NCBI RefSeq assembly: GCF_000332495.1
Contig: NZ_AOGW02000018.1
Location: forward strand, 308,286-372,285
Source: Leptospira terpstrae serovar Hualin str. LT 11-33 = ATCC 700639
GTDB taxonomy: Bacteria; Spirochaetota; Leptospiria; Leptospirales; Leptospiraceae
DNA: 64,000 nucleotides
Direction: 5' to 3'
Under the pieces are notes generated by a model that was not told the DNA's origin, did not search any database, and saw only the letters and a program-made list of their open reading frames with translations. A program made the position numbers and the translations under genes. Shown one piece after another: positions 56,290 through 63,681 of the stretch (positions are counted from its first letter, which is position 1; the number at the start of each line of letters is the position of its first letter).

Positions 56290-57585
56290 CTATTTTTCAT
56301 ATAAATATGACCGAGTTTTTCCCGATTTTATTCTGTTTACAAAAGATTTGTCTAAATTGAGCAGATTGCAAATTTCTTTTGTAGTTTTTCCAATTTTTGA
56401 TAGGTGAATGACCTTAATGACTACTTCGTTAGAGTGCTTTATATTAGGATGATCTTCGCCTTTTAAGAGACCTTTCTTCTTGTTTTCAAATCCAGTTAAA
56501 TGGGACCAATTTTGTCCCGTTTTTATTTTCGATATTGTATGAATACCAACTTGAAATTTTTCGGAAATAAATTTAAGAGATTTTTTATTCTTTAACAGTT
56601 CAGCGATTTCAATTATTTCATCTTCTTTCAATTTTGCTAATGGGTTAAGTGATCCCTTTAGAGATTTGGATTTTCTTTTATTATTTAATTTAGTATTATG
56701 ATTTATCTCACATTCTTTTATGTCTTCTGTGTTAATTGAATTCTCAAAAAATTTAATATCTTTCTCCTCTAATCTTATTTTACCATAAATTTTTCCTGAA
56801 TGAATTCCTTTAACGGTTGAGTAAGGAACTCCACTAAATTCTGTTATAATAGATTTTTGAATATTTAATCCCAATAAGTATTTGATTAAAAGAACTGATT
56901 TTTTATCTAGCCAGGATTTTTTATCTAAATGGTAGTTTGTTTCATCAAAGGATTCAATGTCTTTCTTGGTTAGAAAAACATTTTTCCAGGAACCATTGTT
57001 TTTTATATCATTTATAATTGATTTACTGACATTTAAATATTTTGATATATTAGTATTCCTGAACCCAAAATGTATAAGTAATTTAATCATTTTTACATCT
57101 TTCTCCTTTATTAACGCCGAATGGTGTTTTTCACCCATTCTGCTTGCTGACATTTTTTTTCGAGTTTCTTCGGATATTTTTTTACCTTTTATTCTGGTTA
57201 AGGCTTGTGAAGAATGTTTTATACCGCGATTTGTTTCAGCCGAGATTCTTAAATTATATCCAAAATTCCTATTATTTGATTGGAATTTATTTATAAAATA
57301 GTTTTCACGTTCAACTATTGCTTTTTCAAAGAGTTCTTTTGTCTGAAATGATTCAGGTCTTATTATTTCGACTATATTAAAGGTGAATGAATTTTTGCCA
57401 TGTTTTCTATACGATGACAATAAATGCTTTGATGGATGTTTTCCTGAAGATAATTCAAAAAAATGTTTATTATATCGAAGTCTAAAATACGTTGTCGATC
57501 CAATATATATTTTATTATTTATAGTATTTTTTATGGCATAGATCCCTGAATCTTTGCTTTTTTCCTTTGGAATATTATTAATCAT
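56290..57585 (-). CDS. GIY-YIG homing-type endonuclease with NUMOD and repeated HTH modules (cassette 25)
   Basis: 431 aa. Residues ~17-110 form the GIY-YIG nuclease: SGIYAIKNTINNKIYIGST, the conserved Arg in RLRYNKH, and NSFTFNIVE. A NUMOD3-like stretch (KISEETRKKMSASRMGEKH) follows. The rest is a series of at least four helix-turn-helix-like units (for example NISKYLNVSKSIINDIKNNGSW and KFISEKFQVGIHTISKIKTG). This is the layout of free-standing phage or intron homing endonucleases, which bind long DNA targets. Carriage as an integron-like cassette is unusual. All nuclease residues seem present. Confidence 0.85.
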   Translation of the reverse strand: MINNIPKEKSKDSGIYAIKNTINNKIYIGSTTYFRLRYNKHFFELSSGKHPSKHLLSSYRKHGKNSFTFNIVEIIRPESFQTKELFEKAIVERENYFINKFQSNNRNFGYNLRISAETNRGIKHSSQALTRIKGKKISEETRKKMSASRMGEKHHSALIKEKDVKMIKLLIHFGFRNTNISKYLNVSKSIINDIKNNGSWKNVFLTKKDIESFDETNYHLDKKSWLDKKSVLLIKYLLGLNIQKSIITEFSGVPYSTVKGIHSGKIYGKIRLEEKDIKFFENSINTEDIKECEINHNTKLNNKRKSKSLKGSLNPLAKLKEDEIIEIAELLKNKKSLKFISEKFQVGIHTISKIKTGQNWSHLTGFENKKKGLLKGEDHPNIKHSNEVVIKVIHLSKIGKTTKEICNLLNLDKSFVNRIKSGKTRSYLYEK

Positions 57586-57605
57586 AATTATGTTTTAGCA
57601 GCTTG

Positions 57606-57771
57606 CGTATAACGAACTAGACTTAACGAAGTTGTCCGACCCTGAGTCCCGGAACGGGACGTTAGGGACTGGCACGTAGCTTGCGTATGCGAGCGAGTGA
57701 CAGGAGGACAATTTGGCGTAGCCCGAGCGAGGCCTTGTGCCGAAGCGTAGCGTTAAGTCGCTGTTATTTGC
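57606..57771 (-). repeat. attC-like site 26
   Basis: Family C. Inner arms ACTTAACG and CGTTAAGT. Right end TTATTTGC opens cassette 26. Confidence 0.88.
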
Positions 57772-57778
57772 AGTGTGA

Positions 57779-58690
57779 CTATTTTACTGTTAAATCTGAA
57801 TCAAAAATTCGAATATCTTCAAATTCTTTGTTCCATTCGGTAAATTTTTCCTCTAGATGGAGGGAGTATATTGAATTTGTATTAATCAAAGCCTTATTTT
57901 CAATTGAATTTAGTAAAATAAGGATTTTTTTTCCTATATAAGAAGCTAGGCCAAAATATATGAGCATATTTTCTAAGCTAGATTTTTCTGATTCTATAGC
58001 TTCGATGCTATTATATGATGTATGTATAAATGTTGAGAAGTGCATATACCAAAATGAGGTTACAATACTTTGGTTTGCTTCTGAATTTGGATATAGAAAA
58101 CCGCTATGAAATTTGGACCAATTTCCCCTTTCAATTGCGTTTTTTGATTCTTTTGAAAGATTGTTGTATTCGGAATTAGATGTGATGTACAACAAGATAT
58201 TATTTAGATTTTCTATGCTTAATTCGCTGCTTTCTAGTCCAATTAATTTGTATGAATTGCTTTTAAGGTCACAATATTTCCATATGTTAAACTTGAATGC
58301 AGTTTTATTTGGATCAGTTATATTGTGACTAAAAATGAAAGTTGTTTTAATTTCTATTTCCAACATTATTCTTAATATTGCTGCGATTGAAAAATCATCT
58401 AGTTTTAGCGTATTATTATAAATTTTTGTTTTGAAATTACCAATCAGATTTATTGTATTGTAGCTTAAATAGAATCTGGAAATTAATTTTTTTAAAGCTA
58501 AATCCATTTCATTTGTAATATCAAATTCATTATAAATTTGCATTAATAGATCAAATATTGATTTTATTTCTAAATATTCTCTATGAGAAAAATCTAATAG
58601 TTTGTCATAGTTTTGTGGATTTTTCTTTAAGGATTCGACAAACTCTCCTAACTCTTTATGGGATTTTATGCTATAATCTTCTTTATTCAT
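57779..58690 (-). CDS. Unknown helical protein (cassette 26)
   Basis: 303 aa, soluble, predominantly helical; pattern AAILRIMLEIEIKTTFIFSHN and a SFWYMHFSTFIHTSYN segment recall DUF5677-type proteins, but the match is weak and by eye only. Hydrophobic helix ASYIGKKILILL near the end. Function unknown. Confidence 0.5.
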   Translation of the reverse strand: MNKEDYSIKSHKELGEFVESLKKNPQNYDKLLDFSHREYLEIKSIFDLLMQIYNEFDITNEMDLALKKLISRFYLSYNTINLIGNFKTKIYNNTLKLDDFSIAAILRIMLEIEIKTTFIFSHNITDPNKTAFKFNIWKYCDLKSNSYKLIGLESSELSIENLNNILLYITSNSEYNNLSKESKNAIERGNWSKFHSGFLYPNSEANQSIVTSFWYMHFSTFIHTSYNSIEAIESEKSSLENMLIYFGLASYIGKKILILLNSIENKALINTNSIYSLHLEEKFTEWNKEFEDIRIFDSDLTVK

Positions 58691-58718
58691 AATTTTTTAA
58701 AATTTAAATTGTCACATT

Positions 58719-58884
58719 GCAAATAACGAACTAGGGGAGACGACGTTCCTCGTAGCTGAGCCTGCGGATGCAGGCGTTAGCGTCGGCGCGTCTTCTTGCG
58801 AAGCGAGAAGCGTGACGGAGAGGAATGTGCCACAGGCCAAGCGAGGCCATGTGCCGAAGCGCAGCGTTTCCCCGTTGTTATACG
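58719..58884 (-). repeat. attC-like site 27
   Basis: Family B. Left end GCAAATAAC mirrors the start of cassette 26 over 17 bases with one mismatch; right end TTATACG. Apical hairpin GCCTGCGGATGCAGGC. Confidence 0.88.
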
Positions 58885-58898
58885 ACGTGCTAAAATGT

Positions 58899-59192
58899 CT
58901 ATTTGAAATTTTTATAACAAAGAACTCTTGAGCAGTCACTTAAGCATGAATTTTTTATTTTCTTTGAGATATCGGAATCAACAGAATGTGTGAATAAGCT
59001 AAAAAACATAGCATAATTTGGAATGTCATTGCAACTTTCGTAACATTTCTTTTTCTCTTCACAATCTTGAAACAAATAGTTGCGATTAATTGAATAATCA
59101 AACTCTGGCTTGAATTTTTCTTTACCTAGGATTGTTGAAGCATAACTAAAAATTATTATGCATAAAGAAATTAAATTACGCGTTAATTTCAT
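58899..59192 (-). CDS. Secreted cysteine-rich protein (cassette 27, second gene)
   Basis: 97 aa. Signal peptide LISLCIIIFSYASTILG, then cysteines in DCEEKKKCYESCND and SCLSDCSRVLCY, similar in spacing to helical-hairpin Cys-rich proteins. Starts 6 bp after the preceding gene; the two form a small operon. Confidence 0.65.
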   Translation of the reverse strand: MKLTRNLISLCIIIFSYASTILGKEKFKPEFDYSINRNYLFQDCEEKKKCYESCNDIPNYAMFFSLFTHSVDSDISKKIKNSCLSDCSRVLCYKNFK

Positions 59193-59198
59193 AAAGAT

Positions 59199-59593
59199 TT
59201 AATTCTCCCTTAGTAATAGAAGCGTGAGTAGAATATTTTTTTTCAAATCACATAATGTTTCTTTAAATGTGTCAATTTTTGAAATCAGAGCAAAGGTTGT
59301 TTTTGGTTTAAAATTAAAGATAAGAATGTTTTTCATGCATGTCTGAAAATGAGATTTATCATAATGAATATCTCGATAACATCTGAAATCGAATGATTCT
59401 AGTGTAAAAGGATAATATAAAGATTGATTCGGGAAGTATTGAGTAGTATTTAAGAAAACAACGCTAGAATATTGTTTTTGAGCATCATTTATGCTAATTT
59501 GTGAATCGTCTTCTATGCTTTGATTTTTACGCAATTCCATAATAGGTAAACTAGAAGCAACGCAATTAAGAATTTATGCAGTTTACTTTTCAT
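59199..59593 (-). pseudogene. Lipoprotein gene with homopolymer frameshift (cassette 27, first gene)
   Basis: The ATG at 59593 begins an excellent lipoprotein signal, MKSKLHKFLIALLLVYLLWNC, but the frame stops after seven more codons. One added A in the A5 tract (59524-59528) joins it to the 3' frame encoding QSIEDDSQISINDAQKQY and FTLESFDFRCYRDIHYD. An internal ATG (59540) would give a 113-aa product without signal peptide. The restored gene would be 131 aa. Same kind of lesion as in cassettes 4 and 18. Confidence 0.65.
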
Positions 59594-59629
59594 TAATTAT
59601 TTTGTTTTTAGAATAAGTTTTTAGCATGT

Positions 59630-59796
59630 CGTATAACGAACTAGGGGAGACGACGTTCCTCGTAGCTGAGCCTACGTAGTAGGCGTTAGCGTCGGCGCGC
59701 TTCTTGCGATCGCAAGAAAGCGTGACGGAGAGGAATGTGGCACAGCCCAAGCGAGGCCGTAAGTGCCGAAGCGCAGCGTTTCCCCGCTGTTATGCG
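59630..59796 (-). repeat. attC-like site 28
   Basis: Family B. Apical hairpins identical to those of site 24 (GCCTACGTAGTAGGC). Confidence 0.88.
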
Positions 59797-59804
59797 TAGT
59801 GCCA

Positions 59805-60491
59805 TTATACTTCAAAAAATTCGACTAAATTAATTATTTCTTTCTCCGATTTTATATTAAAAGAATTAATCCTTGGGATTTCAGAATTGGATTTTTCAAA
59901 TGAAAATTGAATTTTTCTCATGTCCGAAAATATTAAATCTTTAGAAGAAGTAAAACCTATTTGAATTAATTGATTTTTTATTCTTTCTTTTAGTTCTTCA
60001 TTGATTTTGAAGTTTACTATTTCCCATTTTGAAATTTTAGAAACTTCTTCGAATATTTTTAAGAGAAAACTATTTAGATATTCAATAAAAAATATTTGTA
60101 GATTCTGAATTAAGTTGTTAACTAAAAGAATTTTTGAAATAGGAATCGAATCCCCTTCTTTATTTTTTACATATTGGATAATAATGTCTGAAACACTAAG
60201 GTTTAAATTTTGAAGATCTTTTTTTATATTTTCGATAGATGCACTTGAAATTAGTGCAAATCCCGAAAACCAAAGACTATTATTTTTTAAAGAATTCGGT
60301 ATTGCAGGATTGTCAAAATTTACTAATTCAATTATTGAATTTCGACATGAGAACATTGCACTTTTGAAGCTTCCATAATTTGTTACAGGATATATTATTG
60401 GAAAATCAAATTTTCTCTTAAACTTTTCGAAATCATTTTCTAAGTTTTTGGAATAAATAAGAAAGTGATCAAAACTTGATTGAATATTCAT
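59805..60491 (-). CDS. VOC/glyoxalase-like superfamily protein (cassette 28)
   Basis: 228 aa. The first ~60 residues (SFDHFLIYSKNLENDFEKF, then FSCRNSIIELVNF) match the first beta-alpha-beta-beta-beta unit of vicinal-oxygen-chelate proteins: an early His and a strand Glu that would bind metal. The second half is less clear. Substrate unknown. No signal peptide. Confidence 0.65.
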   Translation of the reverse strand: MNIQSSFDHFLIYSKNLENDFEKFKRKFDFPIIYPVTNYGSFKSAMFSCRNSIIELVNFDNPAIPNSLKNNSLWFSGFALISSASIENIKKDLQNLNLSVSDIIIQYVKNKEGDSIPISKILLVNNLIQNLQIFFIEYLNSFLLKIFEEVSKISKWEIVNFKINEELKERIKNQLIQIGFTSSKDLIFSDMRKIQFSFEKSNSEIPRINSFNIKSEKEIINLVEFFEV

Positions 60492-60532
60492 AGCAAATAA
60501 ATTGTTTTTAATTAGTATATTTTATGGCATTA

Positions 60533-60696
60533 CGCATAACGAACTAGAGGAGACGACGTTCCTCGTAGCTGAGCCTGCGGAGCAGGCGTTAGCGTCGGCG
60601 CGTCTTCTTGCGGAGCGAGAAGCGTGACGGAGAGGAATGTGGCGCAGCCCAAGCGAGGCCTCGTGCCGAAGCGAAGCGTTTCCTCGCTGTTATACG
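60533..60696 (-). repeat. attC-like site 29
   Basis: Family B. Inner arms AGGAGACG and CGTTTCCT show a paired change from GGGGAG/CTTCCCC types. Right end TTATACGC. Confidence 0.88.
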
Positions 60697-60709
60697 CAGT
60701 GATTTTAGA

Positions 60710-61516
60710 TTAAAATATAATTGTTGGGTGCGCTTTGTTCCAATTTTCTTTCATTGCAAAAAAGTTATTGTTTCCTATGATACGTTTAATATTGGCTATT
60801 AATGTTTGGTAAATTGTATTTTCTGTTAATTTGTCAAATAACAACGTTTCATATTTTTTGTGATCACAGTAAATACATATCGAATTGGTATAATTGAATA
60901 ATACAGGGTAAATCTTGTGAAAATTTTTACTAGTGATAAATTCTGATAGAGGCTGAATTGTATCATTTATTTCATCATTTAAATATTTTAGAAACTGACT
61001 TTTATCTATGATTTTTTCTTTTGTATCGTAATCTAAAAGAATCATCTTTTTTTCATAACTTGCTGAAGTTAGAATAATTTCTTGCATAACTAAGTTAAAT
61101 TTTAAATTTAATAAGGATTCTTTAAATTCTTTATCTATATTCTTTATTGATTGTTGGATGACGATATATTCTTCCTTCTCTACAAATCTTGTAAATATAA
61201 AGTAAGTTGAAATTACCGCTAGAATTAAACTAATGATGGATATTAATAGAATATAATGTTCTCTTTCCCTTTCAAAAATTGGAATAAGATGTTCAATAGT
61301 TTCTTTTCTATTTGTTTTTTCTAACACGTTTTCTATTTCTATTAAACTATCTTTAGATATCTTTAAATCTTTTAGATTTGGTTTTGAAGTATTTTCTTCA
61401 ATTTTTAGAATTATGTTTACTTCGGGAGAGACCCTTGTATTATACAAGAAGAAAGTAAACAGTAAACTAGGGACTAGAATTGTAATTGTCGTTAAAAATA
61501 TATTTGAAGTTTTCAT
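60710..61516 (-). CDS. Unknown two-helix membrane protein (cassette 29)
   Basis: 268 aa from the ATG at 61516; six residues upstream are unlikely. Helices near residues 7-25 and 92-113 (LLISIISLILAVISTYFIF) flank a ~65-residue extracytoplasmic loop; the C-terminal ~155 residues are cytoplasmic and helical, with a CIYCDHKKYETLLF segment. Not recognised. Confidence 0.58.
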   Translation of the reverse strand: MKTSNIFLTTITILVPSLLFTFFLYNTRVSPEVNIILKIEENTSKPNLKDLKISKDSLIEIENVLEKTNRKETIEHLIPIFEREREHYILLISIISLILAVISTYFIFTRFVEKEEYIVIQQSIKNIDKEFKESLLNLKFNLVMQEIILTSASYEKKMILLDYDTKEKIIDKSQFLKYLNDEINDTIQPLSEFITSKNFHKIYPVLFNYTNSICIYCDHKKYETLLFDKLTENTIYQTLIANIKRIIGNNNFFAMKENWNKAHPTIIF

Positions 61517-61536
61517 ATGTTTCCTTAAAATCATTG

Positions 61537-61703
61537 CGTATAACGAACTAGGGGAGACGACGTTCCTCGTAGCTGAGCCTGCGGACGCAGGCGTTAGCGT
61601 CGGCGCGTCTTCTTGCTTGCAAGAAGCGTGACGGAGAGGAATGTGGCATAGCCCAAGCGAGGCCGTAAGTGCCGAAGCGCAGCGTTTCCCCGTTGTTATT
61701 TGC
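61537..61703 (-). repeat. attC-like site 30
   Basis: Family B. Apical hairpins GCCTGCGGACGCAGGC and TTCTTGCTTGCAAGAA. Right end TTATTTGC opens cassette 30. Confidence 0.88.
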
Positions 61704-61804
61704 AGTGTGGCGTATTAACAATTTTGATAACTTATAGATTGTCTTACCATTGATTTTTATATTTTAATTGCATATCATATGATTTTATAAAGAAAGTGGC
61801 AGAA

Positions 61805-62623
61805 ATGGAAAATTATACATTTTCAAATTTCGCAACTGCTGCTTTGGTTTTTATAGGATTCGCTCAATTTGCTTTTCTTTTTATTCAACATCGGCATAAT
61901 CAAATTGTTCTAATTGAGGAATTTCGAAAACAATTTATTACAACCAAGTATAATCTCGGAGTATTAGTTTTTTTAGGAAGGAGTCCTAATGAATATTATC
62001 AGATATTACCTAAAAATGAAATTAACAAGTTAAAAGTTCTTTTGTCAAAATCAAAAATGTCATCGCCAACAATTTGGGCTTTAGATTCTGCAAAATCTTT
62101 CTTTCCTTTTTTTAGCGGAGTATGTTTGAAAATTTTGCAAGGGCAACTTAACATTCAAGATATATACCCTTTATTTGGAACTGAGTTATTGCGGCATAGT
62201 TTGCCATTAAAGAGACTTCTTGAAAATACTCGAGATGAAAATTTTACTGTTAGTAAGAAACATATGAATATTCGTTCTGAAATACAGGCTTGGTTAGTTT
62301 ATCATGAGGGTATTCGTAGAAGAAGTTTGATCATGCTTGACTTACTTTGGGCCGAGGCTTCTAGATTAGAAGATTTGCCTCCATCTGATTTAATATCTGC
62401 TGCCGATAAAAAGTTAGAAACAGGTAGAATTAATAGAGTAAGAATTTTTGAAGAAGCTAGAAGAATAAATCGGCCTCTAATTCCATTCAAGGAATACTTG
62501 TTATTGGATTTTCTCCGACATAGTGAATATAGAAAATTCTTTTTTTTGAAAGGTCTAGATCGAAATCGCCTTGCATTACTTGATGATGTTTGGACAGAAA
62601 ATCTTTTGAAAAAATATAAATAA
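61805..62623 (+). CDS. Unknown membrane-anchored protein, inverted within its cassette (cassette 30)
   Basis: 272 aa from the ATG at 61805; a GTG three codons earlier is possible, with AAGAAAG upstream. One N-terminal helix (ATAALVFIGFAQFAFLFI) then a basic helical domain (Arg/Leu rich, HEGIRRRSLIMLDLLWAE). It is the only plus-strand gene of the array, so it opposes the inferred cassette direction and probably has its own promoter in the 100 bp upstream. Function unknown. Confidence 0.6.
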   Translation: MENYTFSNFATAALVFIGFAQFAFLFIQHRHNQIVLIEEFRKQFITTKYNLGVLVFLGRSPNEYYQILPKNEINKLKVLLSKSKMSSPTIWALDSAKSFFPFFSGVCLKILQGQLNIQDIYPLFGTELLRHSLPLKRLLENTRDENFTVSKKHMNIRSEIQAWLVYHEGIRRRSLIMLDLLWAEASRLEDLPPSDLISAADKKLETGRINRVRIFEEARRINRPLIPFKEYLLLDFLRHSEYRKFFFLKGLDRNRLALLDDVWTENLLKKYK

Positions 62624-62640
62624 TTAAAATTTGCCAAATT

Positions 62641-62807
62641 GCAAATAACGAACTAGACTAACCGACGTAGGCTGACCCTGAGTCCCGGAACGGGACGTTA
62701 GGGACTGGCACGGAGCTTGCGTATGCAAGCGAGTGACAGAAAGCCTATGTGTCGCAGACCAAGCGAGGGCGAACTCCCGAAGCGCAGCGGTTAGTTGCTG
62801 TTATGCG
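62641..62807 (-). repeat. attC-like site 31
   Basis: Family A. Left end GCAAATAAC mirrors the start of cassette 30; right end TTATGCG. Confidence 0.88.
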
Positions 62808-62831
62808 AAGGTTCATTTTTATTAAGGAAAA

Positions 62832-63221
62832 TTAGTCCCAATAATTAAATAATCCTTTCCCAAGGTTTTCTGGTTTCCAATAATCTACGTCCTTGCTTGA
62901 AATGTATGACCTTTCTATGAATAGGCCATTTAGTTCATTTCTTGTTAGAACACTGATGTTATATATATTTCTTAAAAAAATTGCAATTTCGATGCAATCG
63001 ATAAAAATGAAATCCCAGGAATTCTCTATATATTTTTCGCTAAAAGCAATATCTCCAAAAATTGAACAAATTAAATATATTTCAGCATCCGAACTTTTAT
63101 TTTTCTTAATTTTTGCAATATGAAAATTTCTAGAATATTTTGCTTCTTTTAAATCTATTAGTACGTAGTCTAACTGATTAATTATTGAAAATATAATTTT
63201 GTTAAATGTTAAAAATTCCAT
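62832..63221 (-). CDS. Small unknown protein, immunity-like (cassette 31)
   Basis: 129 aa, no signal peptide. The C-terminus DVDYWKPENLGKGLFNYWD resembles the tail of small immunity-type proteins (Trp-x-Pro-x-x-Leu-Gly...Phe-Asn-x-Trp-Asp). The recognition is by eye and weak. Sole gene; 270 bp of empty AT-rich DNA lies between it and site 32. Confidence 0.5.
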   Translation of the reverse strand: MEFLTFNKIIFSIINQLDYVLIDLKEAKYSRNFHIAKIKKNKSSDAEIYLICSIFGDIAFSEKYIENSWDFIFIDCIEIAIFLRNIYNISVLTRNELNGLFIERSYISSKDVDYWKPENLGKGLFNYWD

Positions 63222-63493
63222 CTTCTTTAACTCAATTGTCGTTTTAATATCACACTTAGAATTATTTTTTAAATTCCGTTATAATAATTAAACTTTAAAT
63301 TTTTTAAAATCTTTCCTGATCATAGAAGCAATTAGAAAAATAGTATTCATTCTCTTTCTATTTGTTATGAAAATCATCTGATATTTGAATGTTTAAGTTT
63401 GGGAATAACCGTCAAAGTATGCTTTAATATAAATATTTTTTTTAGGCTAAAGTATATTGATTTTCCTATTTTAAGAATATGTTTATGAACTTT

Positions 63494-63656
63494 CGCATAA
63501 CGAACTAGGGGAGACGACGTTCCTCGTAGCTGAGCCTCGCAGAGGCGTTAGCGTCGGCGCGTCTTCTTGCGTAGCAAGAAGCGTGACGGAGAGGAATGTG
63601 GCGCAGCCCAAGCGAGGCCGTAGTGCCGAAGCGCAGCGTTTCCTCGCTGTTATACG
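63494..63656 (-). repeat. attC-like site 32
   Basis: Family B. Last complete repeat before the edge; inner arms GGGGAGACG / CGTTTCCTC. Apical hairpin GCCTCGCAGAGGC. Confidence 0.88.
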
Positions 63657-63681
63657 CCGTTTTTTTTATACAGGAATTTTC

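Noticed and set aside
34608..63656. CRISPR array
   Set aside because: Repeats of ~165 bp with gene-sized, gene-containing inserts and variable termini do not fit CRISPR repeats (about 25-40 bp) and short spacers; no cas genes seen.
34608..63656. Repeated IS elements or group II introns
   Set aside because: The repeat bodies encode no transposase or reverse transcriptase and lack intron domain V features; the inserts, not the repeats, carry unique genes.
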